This document shows, piece by piece, positions 8,253 to 15,693 of a stretch of 32,002 bases of DNA. This stretch comes from Chryseobacterium sp. SSA4.19 (GTDB lineage: Bacteria > Bacteroidota > Bacteroidia > Flavobacteriales > Weeksellaceae): the NCBI RefSeq assembly GCF_022601875.1, contig NZ_JAKVIP010000034.1:1-32002 (forward strand), read 5' to 3'. The position numbers and the translations under genes are program-made. Below the pieces are notes generated by a model that was given only the letters and a program-made list of their open reading frames with translations, was not told the DNA's origin and searched no databases. Each line of letters opens with the position of its first letter. The first letter of the stretch is position 1.

Positions 8253-9713
8253 ATGTTTAAAATATTAGACCGGTATATTATAAAAACTTTCTTCGGCCCG
8301 TTTATCTTTATATTCAGTGTACTGTTTTTCATATTTATTGTTAATATTGTATGGGTTCAGTTAGGCCAGTTCATGGGGAAAGGATTAAGCTCATGGCAGA
8401 TTCTTAAACTTCTGTTTTATCTTGGGGTCAGTGTGATCAGTATGGTATTACCGCTTACCATTTTGCTGGCCAGTATCATGGCATTTGGGGAATTTGGGGA
8501 ACGATATGAGCTTGCCGCTATGAAAGCAGCCGGAATTTCTCTGACCCGCGTCATGTTTCCCTTATTAGGAGTAACAGCCATTATGGCAATCATGCTTTAT
8601 TTTTTCTCTAATAATATCATTCCGGATTTTCAGCGAAAAGCTAAAAATATGCTTTTCAATATTGCGCAGACAAAACCGGCACTTAATTTTACCCCCGGAC
8701 AGTTTATTGACCAGATTCCAGGATACATGGTGAAATTTGATAAAATTACCGGTGAGAATGGCGAAAATATTGAAGGCGTTTTTATTCATAAAAAAGCAAC
8801 TTCGTATGACAATCAGCGGTCTATTGTTGCGGAAAAAGGAAGATTTGTTCCGGCCGTCAACAAAAACTATCTTAAGCTTGTTCTTTATAACGGCTACGTA
8901 TATGAAGATAATTTTGCAGGGAAAAATGAAAATGTCCGCTTGAAACAGCCGGACCAATCTATTAAATTTGATTCTTTAGTTTCGCATTTTGATGTAAGTG
9001 ATATCATTAATAAAGCCATTGAAGAAGAAAAAATTACGGACGATTACCGTTTTCAGACTTTCAATCAATTGAATGCAACCATTGATAAAACAAAAAAGGA
9101 CAATGATAAATTCTTTACCAATGTTAATAATGATGTCCTGAACCAGACTAATTCCGTAATCAGCTATATGGATACCAAACAGAACAGGGCGAAGGCTAAG
9201 CCAAAACAGCTTCTGAAACTGGACACCTTAAAAACCGATAAAAAGCTGGAAGTAATCAAAAATGCATATAACAGGTTGGATAATCTGAAAAGCACTTTGG
9301 ATGCTAAGAACAGCGAGATTGACCCGGGAATAAAGTATTACAGCAAGGTGGTTATTTACCAGCAGAGAATCATTACCTATTCATTTACCTGTATCATTTT
9401 TTTCCTTATCGGTGCAAGTTTGGGATCGATTATCAGGAAAGGAGGAATGGGGCTTCCGGTAATCATCGCCATTGTTATTTTTATTATTTTCTATATTATC
9501 AACGTAGGTACCGAAAATATGGCATGGTCAGGAAAACTGAATCCTTATTTAGCTGCCTGGGTCCCGAATATGGTGCTCTTCCCTTTCGGAGTTTGGATGA
9601 CGTATAAAGCACTGACAGATTCTCAGCTATTTGATGCTGAAAAATACAAAGCCTTTTTTAAACCGGTTATGAAACTGTTTGTTAAAAATAAAGAGCATGA
9701 ACGATATCAATAA
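8253..9713 (+). CDS. LptF/LptG family LPS-export permease (YjgP/YjgQ)
   Basis: A 486-residue permease of the LptB2FG LPS exporter family, which extracts LPS from the outer leaflet of the inner membrane for transfer along LptC-A-D. It has the family layout: three N-terminal membrane segments (about 13-36, 50-77, 99-119, with the conserved FGERYELAAMKAAGIS cytoplasmic coupling helix at 81-96), a periplasmic beta-jellyroll region, and three C-terminal segments (about 375-460). The periplasmic region is enlarged by a charged, Lys-rich, probably helical insert (about 255-350), which makes the protein longer than the roughly 360 residues of the E. coli proteins, as is common in Bacteroidetes. I cannot separate LptF from LptG by eye. 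The partner permease and LptB are not in the window. Confidence 0.9.
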   Translation: MFKILDRYIIKTFFGPFIFIFSVLFFIFIVNIVWVQLGQFMGKGLSSWQILKLLFYLGVSVISMVLPLTILLASIMAFGEFGERYELAAMKAAGISLTRVMFPLLGVTAIMAIMLYFFSNNIIPDFQRKAKNMLFNIAQTKPALNFTPGQFIDQIPGYMVKFDKITGENGENIEGVFIHKKATSYDNQRSIVAEKGRFVPAVNKNYLKLVLYNGYVYEDNFAGKNENVRLKQPDQSIKFDSLVSHFDVSDIINKAIEEEKITDDYRFQTFNQLNATIDKTKKDNDKFFTNVNNDVLNQTNSVISYMDTKQNRAKAKPKQLLKLDTLKTDKKLEVIKNAYNRLDNLKSTLDAKNSEIDPGIKYYSKVVIYQQRIITYSFTCIIFFLIGASLGSIIRKGGMGLPVIIAIVIFIIFYIINVGTENMAWSGKLNPYLAAWVPNMVLFPFGVWMTYKALTDSQLFDAEKYKAFFKPVMKLFVKNKEHERYQ

Positions 9714-9729
9714 TATGTACATATAATTG

Positions 9730-9755
9730 AAGCCCGGAAATTTCCGGGCTTTTTT
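9730..9755 (+). terminator. Rho-independent terminator after the lptF/G-like gene
   Basis: Perfect inverted repeat AGCCCGGAAA / TTTCCGGGCT (9731-9750) followed by TTTTT; textbook form. Confidence 0.9.
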
Positions 9756-9801
9756 ATTGCATGTTTTTTGTTGAGTTAAAATAACCTTATCCATTTATAT
9801 T

Positions 9802-10443
9802 ATGAAAAAAACACTTCTTATTTTAAGCGTCATCTTTATGATTTCTTGTAAAAAAGAATCCGGCACAGGCACTCAAAAACATAAAACTGTAAAAGACAGT
9901 GTCTCCGTTAAAAAAAGCTCTCCTACTGTACAGAATGATTCCATACAATCTGTGGAAGATATTAAAAAAGAATATGCTGCTGTAAGCAGTCTGCTGTTAT
10001 CGAAAAAATTAGATTCCACCAATTTTACCTACTATTGCAATGAAAAAGAAGGTGAAGTGGTTATCTACAAAAAGGATGGTCAAATCAAGATGATCAAAGA
10101 CTTTTATTCTGAACACAGCCATTTTTCTTCATCCACCCAATATTTTATAAGAAACAATCAGGTATTTTTTATTTTCCAGGATGAAACATCATGGAATTTT
10201 GATGGGGGAACTCCCGAAAAACCCGAAACCAAGGATGATATTTTGGAAAAGAGAATGTATATTGTAAATGATAAAGCAGTGCAATGCCTTGAAAAAAAAT
10301 ATTCTGTGCGGTCTAAAGGAAATAATCCGGATCCCAATAAAATAAACAGCAGGGAAACAAAATGTGATATTTCAGAACTGATGAAAAATTATCAGTTGAT
10401 TCTAAAAAATAAAGATAAAAAAGGCGAACTCAAATGCCTGTAA
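9802..10443 (+). CDS. Predicted lipoprotein of unknown function
   Basis: 213 residues starting with a type II signal peptide: KK, hydrophobic core, lipobox MISC with the modified Cys at residue 16. The residues after it (KKES) are charged. A Ser/Lys-rich linker (about 17-50) leads to a globular region (about 55-210) with Tyr/Phe-rich strands and Cys at about 74, 158, 188 and 212. I do not recognise a family. It stands alone between two terminators, and the product is probably attached to the outer membrane or periplasmic face. It could be a narrow-lineage gene. Confidence 0.75.
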   Translation: MKKTLLILSVIFMISCKKESGTGTQKHKTVKDSVSVKKSSPTVQNDSIQSVEDIKKEYAAVSSLLLSKKLDSTNFTYYCNEKEGEVVIYKKDGQIKMIKDFYSEHSHFSSSTQYFIRNNQVFFIFQDETSWNFDGGTPEKPETKDDILEKRMYIVNDKAVQCLEKKYSVRSKGNNPDPNKINSRETKCDISELMKNYQLILKNKDKKGELKCL

Positions 10444-10479
10444 AAAAAACAGCGGCTTCTGCAAAGAAGCCGCTGTTTA
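10442..10479. terminator. Bidirectional terminator between the lipoprotein gene and frr
   Basis: A perfect 13-bp stem (10448-10460 with 10465-10477, GCAA tetraloop). On the minus strand it is followed by eight T, on the plus strand by TTT plus AT-rich DNA, so it serves both converging genes. It starts inside the lipoprotein stop codon. Confidence 0.88.
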
Positions 10480-10499
10480 TATTATTTCAAAACTGAACA

Positions 10500-11054
10500 T
10501 TATACTTTCATAATTTCAGCCTCTTTTACTTTAAGATGATCCTCGCAAATTTTCACATATTTGTCTGTCAAAGCCTGGATATCTGCTTCCACTCCTTTGA
10601 TAAGATCTTCAGAAACCCCTTCCAACTTTTTTAGCTCTTTAATACCGCTCTGTCTTGCGTTTCTTACCACAATTTTTGTATCTTCAGTTTCTCCTTTGGC
10701 CTGCTTTGCCAGTTCTCTTCTGCGTTCTTCTGTTAAAGGCGGAACATTTAGAATAATATTGATCCCGTTGTTAGAAGGTGCAAAACCTAAATTAGAATTA
10801 ACGATGGCTTTTTCAATATCATTGATCGCTTTAGAATCCCAAGGCTGAATAGAAATTGTCATGGCATCCGGAACTGATACATTGGCCACCTGATTGATGG
10901 GAGTCATTGATCCGTAATATTCTACCATGACATCCTGAACCATGTTGGTAGACGCACGTCCCGCCCTGATTCTCTGAAATGCATGATCCAGGTGTTTTAC
11001 AGCTGCTTCCATGTCATGTTGTACGGATTCTACTATAAGATCTAATTCTTCCAT
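10500..11054 (-). CDS. frr: Ribosome recycling factor
   Basis: A 184-residue RRF that, with EF-G, splits post-termination 70S ribosomes. The family-typical regions are present: the N-terminal helix MEELDLIVESVQHDMEAAVKHL, RIRAGRASTNM, the beta-rich domain II around VSVPDAMTISIQPWD, and the C-terminal helices with NVPPLTEERRRELAKQAK and VRNARQSGIKELKKL. The frame stays open for 32 more codons to an ATG at 11150, but that extension has no counterpart in the family, and the product from 11054 has the normal 184-186 residues. A -7-like box at 11182-11175 would give a leader of about 110 nt. In many bacteria frr directly follows pyrH; here 535 bp with a small peptide gene lie between them. Confidence 0.96.
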   Translation of the reverse strand: MEELDLIVESVQHDMEAAVKHLDHAFQRIRAGRASTNMVQDVMVEYYGSMTPINQVANVSVPDAMTISIQPWDSKAINDIEKAIVNSNLGFAPSNNGINIILNVPPLTEERRRELAKQAKGETEDTKIVVRNARQSGIKELKKLEGVSEDLIKGVEADIQALTDKYVKICEDHLKVKEAEIMKV

Positions 11055-11174
11055 TATATAATAAAAATTTGATAGATTACACATATTTAATAGTCTCTGA
11101 CAATCAGTGATTTTAAAAGGAAACCTTAAAGTTCCCGATCTGTTTTTCAATGTTTGTCACTATTTTTTCGGAGT

Positions 11175-11182
11175 CAAATATA
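11175..11182 (-). promoter_or_regulatory. Candidate -7 box of frr
   Basis: TATATTTG on the minus strand (TAnnTTTG), downstream of the terminator of the small peptide gene and about 120 nt before the frr start. It suggests frr is transcribed separately from pyrH. No clear -33 TTG. Confidence 0.4.
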
Positions 11183-11229
11183 GTAAAATAAAGAAAACAG
11201 TAAAAGAAAAAATTAAACGGTAATGTAAT

Positions 11230-11253
11230 AAAAAAAGCCCCGGTTGAGGCTTT
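11230..11253 (-). terminator. Terminator of the bacteriocin-like gene
   Basis: On the minus strand, AAAGCCTC pairs with GGGGCTTT (8 bp, 4-nt loop, one G-U pair), followed by a run of T. It starts 3 nt after the stop codon of the small ORF, which supports that ORF as a real transcribed gene. Confidence 0.75.
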
Positions 11254-11256
11254 AAT

Positions 11257-11382
11257 CTAATCGTTAGGTAAACAATAGCACCTGCCCTCGATAATAACCT
11301 GATGGTAATCAACAGCACATTCAAGGCATATTTCTGTTCCGGCCATAATCGTTTTCAACTGATCTTTTTTTAATTTTTTCAT
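11257..11382 (-). CDS. Small bacteriocin-like peptide with a double-glycine-type leader
   Basis: A 41-codon ORF, ATG at 11382 to TAG at 11257. The first 15 residues (MKKLKKDQLKTIMAG) have the form of leader peptides of double-glycine-type secreted peptides: a Lys-rich start, a K-x-x-L-x-x-I helix and a small-residue pair (here AG) before the cut. The remaining 26 residues hold four cysteines in two pairs (C19/C22 and C35/C37). Short peptides of this type, annotated bacteriocin-like, are common in Chryseobacterium; their function is not established. No peptidase-containing exporter or modification enzyme is adjacent. A dedicated terminator follows and a -7 box is found upstream. A small metal-binding protein with CxxC and CxC is an alternative. 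Confidence 0.7.
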   Translation of the reverse strand: MKKLKKDQLKTIMAGTEICLECAVDYHQVIIEGRCYCLPND

Positions 11383-11483
11383 AATGATATAGTTTGGTTT
11401 GAATTTATTTATTGTAACAGATTTATTAATGCATAAGATGTATTCATCACTTTAAACATTCTTAGTTATTATGCATGCTTACA

Positions 11484-11491
11484 CAAATATA
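11484..11491 (-). promoter_or_regulatory. Candidate -7 box of the bacteriocin-like gene
   Basis: TATATTTG on the minus strand, just after the pyrH terminator, giving a leader of about 95 nt to the ATG at 11382. The -33 region would fall inside the terminator hairpin and has no well-spaced TTG. Confidence 0.35.
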
Positions 11492-11526
11492 AAAATAGCT
11501 CAATTAATTTAATTAATTGAGCTATT
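11490..11526 (-). terminator. Terminator after pyrH
   Basis: A perfect 15-bp inverted repeat (11494-11508 with 11512-11526, 3-nt loop). On the minus strand it is followed by TTTTTATATTTG. It lies 64 nt beyond the pyrH stop codon and uncouples pyrH from the downstream genes. Confidence 0.8.
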
Positions 11527-11589
11527 GTATTTTTAATTTGAAAGTCTCTGAAATAAGAAAATAAAAAGTTAAGCTAATAACTATCTTAA

Positions 11590-12297
11590 CTACAAATCAA
11601 CTAAAGTACCGATATTTTCTCCGTCGATAATTTTTTCTAAATTACCAACTTTGTTCATATCAAAAACGATGATCGGTAATTTGTTTTCGTGGCTTAACGT
11701 AAAGGCCGTCATGTCCATTACTTTAAGATTTTTCGCATATACTTCGTCGAAAGACAGGGAATTGTATTTAACAGCATCCGGATTTTTTTCAGGGTCACTG
11801 TCATAGATCCCATCTACTCTGGTTCCTTTTAAAATAACATCGGCATCAATCTCGATAGCTCTTAAGGTGGCCGCTGTATCTGTTGTGAAATAAGGATTTC
11901 CTGTTCCGGCTCCGAAGATCACCACTCTTCCTTTTTCAAGATGTCTTACCGCTCTTCTTTTGATGAAAGGTTCCGCAACCTTATCCATCTCAATGGCAGA
12001 TTGGAGCCTCGTTTTGATACCTGCATCTTCCAGAGCACCCTGAAGGGCCATTCCGTTGATTACGGTAGCCAGCATTCCCATATAATCTCCCTGTACCCTG
12101 TCCATTCCTTTGGCTGCACCGGCAACACCACGGAAAATATTTCCTCCTCCAATAACAATAGCGACCTCGCAGCCTTTATCCACTGCATTTTTGATCTCAA
12201 CTGCATATTCCTGCAGTCTTTCGTTGTCAATACCGTATTGTCTGTTTCCCATTAAGGCTTCACCACTAAGTTTGAGAAGGATTCTTTTATATTTCAT
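11590..12297 (-). CDS. pyrH: Uridylate kinase (UMP kinase)
   Basis: A 235-residue hexameric UMP kinase of the amino-acid-kinase fold, converting UMP + ATP to UDP + ADP in pyrimidine synthesis. Visible features: the N-terminal RILLKLSGEALMG, the Gly-rich GGGNIFRG (50-57), the UMP-binding region GDYMGMLATVINGMALQ (70-86), and GAGTGNPYFTTDTAA (129-143). The start is set at 12297: the frame is open back to an ATG at 12354, but that codon lies within a -7 box (12352-12359), and the 235-residue product is the normal length. Divergent from porQ. Confidence 0.96.
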   Translation of the reverse strand: MKYKRILLKLSGEALMGNRQYGIDNERLQEYAVEIKNAVDKGCEVAIVIGGGNIFRGVAGAAKGMDRVQGDYMGMLATVINGMALQGALEDAGIKTRLQSAIEMDKVAEPFIKRRAVRHLEKGRVVIFGAGTGNPYFTTDTAATLRAIEIDADVILKGTRVDGIYDSDPEKNPDAVKYNSLSFDEVYAKNLKVMDMTAFTLSHENKLPIIVFDMNKVGNLEKIIDGENIGTLVDL

Positions 12298-12351
12298 GTT
12301 TAATTTTAATAACTTTTTAGCTATGTCTGTTTCACGTAGAATTTGACTGTG

Positions 12352-12359
12352 CAAATATA
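12352..12359 (-). promoter_or_regulatory. Candidate -7 box of pyrH
   Basis: TATATTTG on the minus strand, 54 nt before the chosen pyrH start. It overlaps an upstream in-frame ATG and so argues against that longer start. Confidence 0.45.
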
Positions 12360-12564
12360 ATCATTAATACATAATATTCATTTTTATATATCATTTTTAA
12401 AAGTAGTTTTTCAGTACCTGGATGAAACAGTGTTCAAATCCGTATCCTAATAATTAGCAATTTCTATCATATTGTATGAAATATAAAATAGTTAGAAAAA
12501 AATTTAAAACGGAAGCTATTTAATAAAGATTAAATATTTAATGACAAATAATGTGATAAATATT

Positions 12565-12593
12565 TTGAAAAGTACGAAAAAGGATTATTTTTG
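12565..12593 (+). promoter_or_regulatory. Promoter of porQ (-33/-7)
   Basis: TTG at 12565-12567 and TATTTTTG at 12586-12593, 18 nt apart, fit the Bacteroidetes -33/-7 promoter. The predicted start near 12598 leaves a leader of about 14 nt before the TTG start codon at 12612. Confidence 0.6.
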
Positions 12594-12611
12594 CATTACT
12601 AATAAACTGAA

Positions 12612-13604
12612 TTGAAGAAAATTGTCATTCTTTCATTATTCCTGTCAGGAATTGTTTCTTATGCACAAACAGGAACAAATGTTTTTCCGTTTTTAAACCT
12701 TCCTGTTTCTGCCAGACAGGCGGCTTTGGGCGGTGATGCAATCTCCATAAGAGATCATGATGTATCCTTTGCGATTGCAAACCCTTCCTTATTGAATAAG
12801 GATTCTGATAATCAGCTTTCTTTGAATGCTACTGCTTATCTTGCCGACTCCAAATACGGAACTATTGCTTATGCCAAAGACTTTGATAATGGCCACATGG
12901 CAACGATCAATGCAAGATACATGAGCTATGGTGACATTCCCAGAACCGATGACAGCGGCTTCGAAAACGGAACCTTTAAAGCTTCTGATGTAGCCATCGG
13001 AGCCGGATATGCTTACCAGTTCGAGGAAGACTGGACAATTGGAGGAGGACTGAATTTTATTACTTCAAAAATTGATAATTATACCTCTTCTGCCGTTTCG
13101 GGGAATGCAGGAGTTACCTATCATAACAGAAAAAACAAGGAAACGGCTTCTTTGGTTTTCAGGAATTTCGGTTACCAGTTCAAATCATTCAACGGAACAA
13201 GGGAAAATCTTCCGTTCCGTGTGGATATAGGGTACACAAGGACCTTAAAAGCTATTCCACTGGCCATTACCATTACAGCGCATGATTTACAGGAATTTGA
13301 TATTTCATCTCCTTACAACGTCAATGGACAGGAAGTGAACGTGGGCAGGAAAATTGCCGATCACTTTTCCCTCGGTGCAGAATTGTTTCCTGAAAAAGGC
13401 TTCAATATCAGGCTGGGATATAATGTAAAAAGAGGGAATGAATTGGCTGTAGCAGATCAGAGAAATTTTTCAGGGATTTCTGCAGGGTTCGGTATTAAAA
13501 TTTCCAGATTCCGGGTAGATTATGCTCATGTACGGTATCATAATGCTTCCAATGTTAACCAGATTGGTGTTTCAATAGATCTTACCAGTCACGCGGGAGA
13601 ATAA
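12612..13604 (+). CDS. porQ: Type IX secretion system protein PorQ
   Basis: 330 residues. PorQ is an outer-membrane beta-barrel of the type IX secretion attachment complex (with PorU, PorV and PorZ), which processes CTD-bearing cargo and anchors it to the cell surface. The sequence has a signal peptide (cleavage after SYA, about residue 18), the family start FPFLNLPVSARQAALGGDAI (27-46), then alternating amphipathic strands with many Gly and aromatic residues to a final strand NQIGVSIDL. The start codon is TTG: it is the only position that gives a complete signal peptide, and it sits 18 nt after a good promoter. porQ is followed by a terminator and then cmk. Confidence 0.92.
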   Translation: MKKIVILSLFLSGIVSYAQTGTNVFPFLNLPVSARQAALGGDAISIRDHDVSFAIANPSLLNKDSDNQLSLNATAYLADSKYGTIAYAKDFDNGHMATINARYMSYGDIPRTDDSGFENGTFKASDVAIGAGYAYQFEEDWTIGGGLNFITSKIDNYTSSAVSGNAGVTYHNRKNKETASLVFRNFGYQFKSFNGTRENLPFRVDIGYTRTLKAIPLAITITAHDLQEFDISSPYNVNGQEVNVGRKIADHFSLGAELFPEKGFNIRLGYNVKRGNELAVADQRNFSGISAGFGIKISRFRVDYAHVRYHNASNVNQIGVSIDLTSHAGE

Positions 13605-13629
13605 TTAAAGATCATAAAAATTACAATAA

Positions 13630-13660
13630 AGAACCTTAAGAAATCTCTTAAGGTTTTCTT
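13630..13660 (+). terminator. Terminator after porQ
   Basis: AACCTTAAG (13632-13640) and CTTAAGGTT (13647-13655) form a 9-bp stem with a 6-nt loop, followed by TTTCTT, 25 nt after the porQ stop. Confidence 0.8.
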
Positions 13661-13687
13661 GATTTCAGGAAAATTTTATGAACTTTG
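13659..13687 (+). promoter_or_regulatory. Possible promoter of cmk
   Basis: TTG (13659-13661) and GAACTTTG (13680-13687) have an 18-nt spacer. The second box differs from TAnnTTTG at its first base. It lies directly after the porQ terminator and 4 nt before the cmk start, which would give a nearly leaderless mRNA. Confidence 0.35.
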
Positions 13688-13691
13688 CAGT

Positions 13692-14366
13692 ATGAAAAAA
13701 CCTGTCATCGCTATTGACGGCTATTCCTCTACCGGGAAAAGCTCGATATCAAAAATCATTGCCGAAAAACTGGGACTTATTCATCTGGATACCGGAGCCC
13801 TATACAGAGGGATTACCTGGTTTGCGCTTCAGAATTGCGTTACTAAAGATGGAACGATCGATCTTAACCAGCTGTTTTCAATGTTTGGCAAGATCCATCT
13901 TGAATTCAGAAATAATGATGGAGAGCTAATTCTTTTTCTTAATTCTATTGATATTTCTAAAGCAATAAGAAGCCATGAAGTTTCAGAAAACGTAAGTCTG
14001 GTAGCGAAGCAGAAAGAAGTAAGGGATTTTTTACTTTGCTTTCAGCGTTCTCTGGCAGAAAATGGCGGTATTATTATGGACGGACGTGACATCGGGACAG
14101 TAGTACTGCCAAAAGCAGAATACAAATTCTTTATGACTGCAAGTATTGAAGAAAGAACAAAGAGACGTTATCAGGAATTGATAAGCCTTGGTATTGATGC
14201 AGATGAAGAGCAGGTGAAGCAAAACCTTATCATACGTGATAAAATTGACAGTGAGCGTGAAATAGCTCCGTTAAAACAGGCAGACGATGCAATTGTTATT
14301 GACAATACTTATCTTACAAAAAGAGAAACCATCGACAGTATTTTATCCCACATCAATAAGATTTAA
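13692..14366 (+). CDS. cmk: Cytidylate kinase
   Basis: A 224-residue (d)CMP kinase that phosphorylates CMP and dCMP to the diphosphates with ATP. It shows the P-loop GYSSTGKSS (10-18), the substrate-binding HLDTGALYRG (31-40), the GRDIGTVVLP segment (131-140) and the SIEERTKRRYQEL lid region (151-163). The start is taken at 13692 (MKKPVIAIDG); an in-frame ATG at 13659 would add 11 residues unlike the family and would lie in the preceding terminator/promoter region. Together with pyrH on the other side of porQ it covers two nucleoside monophosphate kinase steps. Confidence 0.95.
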   Translation: MKKPVIAIDGYSSTGKSSISKIIAEKLGLIHLDTGALYRGITWFALQNCVTKDGTIDLNQLFSMFGKIHLEFRNNDGELILFLNSIDISKAIRSHEVSENVSLVAKQKEVRDFLLCFQRSLAENGGIIMDGRDIGTVVLPKAEYKFFMTASIEERTKRRYQELISLGIDADEEQVKQNLIIRDKIDSEREIAPLKQADDAIVIDNTYLTKRETIDSILSHINKI

Positions 14367-14461
14367 CATTTTTTATACCTCAATAAGCTCTTTTGGTATG
14401 TTAATTGTACCTTTCATGGCAAGTAAAAGCTAGTATTTATTAATTATTAAAAAAAACGAAA

Positions 14462-14809
14462 ATGTCTAAGAAAAACAATACAGCAGGTATTTTAGCAGGA
14501 CTTCTTGCAGGTGCTGCAGCAGGTGTAATTTTAGGAATGCTTTATGCTCCTGAAGAAGGTAAGGAAACAAGAAAAAAAATTAAAGATAAAGCTGGGGATC
14601 TTAAAGATCAGGCTAAAAACAAGTACGGAGAAGTTTCTGAGAAGGTAAAAGACCAATACAGCAATATTTCTTCCACTTTTAAAGAAACTGCTAATAATGT
14701 AGCTCATACGGTAAAAGACGGATATGACAAATACAAAGATCAGATTGTTTCTAAAACAGCGGATGTAGTTAAGAATGTAGAATCTGAACTGAATGATTTA
14801 AAACAATAA
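14462..14809 (+). CDS. YtxH domain protein
   Basis: 115 residues. The N-terminal membrane segment (about 8-28, rich in Gly and Ala) runs into the YtxH signature GMLYAPEEGKETRKKI (25-40). The rest is a long Lys/Asp/Glu-rich helix with repeated K-D-x-x and K-x-K-Y patterns (about 36-115), likely a coiled coil in the cytoplasm. Family members are small membrane-anchored proteins often linked to general stress. It heads a three-gene set with the YqjE-like gene and a small basic protein gene; a terminator separates it from them, so it may be more abundant than they are. Confidence 0.85.
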   Translation: MSKKNNTAGILAGLLAGAAAGVILGMLYAPEEGKETRKKIKDKAGDLKDQAKNKYGEVSEKVKDQYSNISSTFKETANNVAHTVKDGYDKYKDQIVSKTADVVKNVESELNDLKQ

Positions 14810-14831
14810 TTTATTTCCGGATAAATTATAC

Positions 14832-14865
14832 AAAGGAACTTTATAAACAAAAGTTCCTTTTTTTA
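14832..14865 (+). terminator. Terminator after the YtxH gene
   Basis: A perfect 10-bp stem AAAGGAACTT / AAGTTCCTTT (14832-14841, 14851-14860; 9-nt loop) followed by TTTT. It ends about 19 nt before the next ATG, so it could act as partial termination setting the ratio of the genes. Confidence 0.8.
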
Positions 14866-14883
14866 TAACTTTAAAGAAAAACA

Positions 14884-15192
14884 ATGATTGAAACTTTAAA
14901 AGAATATGCGTCCAAAAGAATCGACCTTCTGAAAATTGAAGCCACTGAAAAATCTTCCCTTTCAGCCGGAGTGATTACTTATTTCGTTATCATGCTGGTT
15001 GCATTCGGTTTTTTTATTATCCTTTTCAATTTCGGAATAGCATTCCTGATCGGTGAGGCGTTAGGCAACCATTCTTACGGATTTCTGATTGTGGCAGCTT
15101 TTTACTTTTTAATAATGATTATCGTTATGATCTGTAAAAAGAAAATTGTAAATTACATAGCAGACCATGTTATTAAATTTTTAAATCATTAA
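14884..15192 (+). CDS. YqjE-like membrane protein (phage holin superfamily III fold)
   Basis: 102 residues with two membrane segments (about 28-55 and 62-83) joined by a short loop (GEALGNHSYG). An amphipathic helix (MIETLKEYASKRIDLLKIEATEKSS) precedes them and a basic tail follows. This matches the family named putative holin-X / superfamily III, which includes E. coli YqjE. The holin name is historical: there is no endolysin or phage gene nearby and the gene lies among housekeeping genes. The stop codon is 3 nt before the next ATG, so the two genes are almost certainly co-translated. Function unknown, probably an envelope or stress role with the YtxH protein. Confidence 0.8.
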   Translation: MIETLKEYASKRIDLLKIEATEKSSLSAGVITYFVIMLVAFGFFIILFNFGIAFLIGEALGNHSYGFLIVAAFYFLIMIIVMICKKKIVNYIADHVIKFLNH

Positions 15193-15195
15193 ACT

Positions 15196-15693
15196 ATGGG
15201 CAGAAAGTATGAAAGCTTAGAGGAATTAAGAAGAAAGAAAAAGCTGTTGAAACAGGAGATTGAAGGAATGGAGGATCTTTTGACATTTAAAAATACAAAA
15301 GAAAGCCTTAGTGCTTTTACCAACGGCTTAACAGATCAGTACCTGCAGGAAAAAGTGGATGAAGACGGCCACGGAAAAGTAGTCTTAAAGAAGGATGCTA
15401 TTGCCAAGCAGATTTCTTCTGAAATCAAAGACGCACTGATCAATAAGCATACAGCGATGAGTATTGCCAATACTGCTTTTAAAAGTGATGCCTTCGATAC
15501 TTTGATCAAGCTTGGTGTAACTGCCATCGTCGGAAATTACGCAAGAAAAAATCTCAAGAGTTCAAACTGGAAGAAGAAAGTTCTAGGAGTAGCATTAATA
15601 TACCTCGCTCCTATTGCATTAAGATTTGTCAGAAAAAAACTGGAAAATTATCAGAAAAATAAAAGTGTTTCCAGTATGGAACAATTAATCTGA
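15196..15693 (+). CDS. Small basic protein of unknown function, YtxH/YqjE module
   Basis: 165 residues. It begins with a charged helix (about 4-32, rich in Lys, Arg and Glu, likely a coiled coil), has a mixed middle part, and a C-terminal hydrophobic stretch (about 128-142, GVALIYLAPIALRF) between basic patches. That looks like a monotopic or single-pass membrane anchor near the C terminus. I do not recognise a named domain. By position after a YtxH and a YqjE-like gene it matches the place of yqjK in the E. coli yqjD-yqjE-yqjK set, but I see no clear sequence match. Translation is probably coupled to the preceding gene (3-nt gap). Confidence 0.72.
   Translation: MGRKYESLEELRRKKKLLKQEIEGMEDLLTFKNTKESLSAFTNGLTDQYLQEKVDEDGHGKVVLKKDAIAKQISSEIKDALINKHTAMSIANTAFKSDAFDTLIKLGVTAIVGNYARKNLKSSNWKKKVLGVALIYLAPIALRFVRKKLENYQKNKSVSSMEQLI

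Noticed and set aside
11055..11150. Longer frr reading frame from an ATG at 11150
   Set aside because: The 32 added residues have no counterpart in ribosome recycling factors, and the 184-residue product is the normal size.
11466..11482. Additional MarR operator upstream of the bacteriocin-like gene (contains ATGCATGC)
   Set aside because: Only the central 8 bp and part of one half-site match the operators at 23538 and 23621; the other half does not, so a chance match is likely. The half-sites near 1105 and 26623 were rejected for the same reason.
14367..14461. Hairpin ATACC...GGTAT after cmk as terminator
   Set aside because: Only 5 bp with a 15-nt loop and no T run; too weak to call.
14884..15192. 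Phage holin / prophage remnant
   Set aside because: Only the family name suggests phage; there is no endolysin, integrase or structural gene, and the neighbours are core genes. Treated as YqjE-like.
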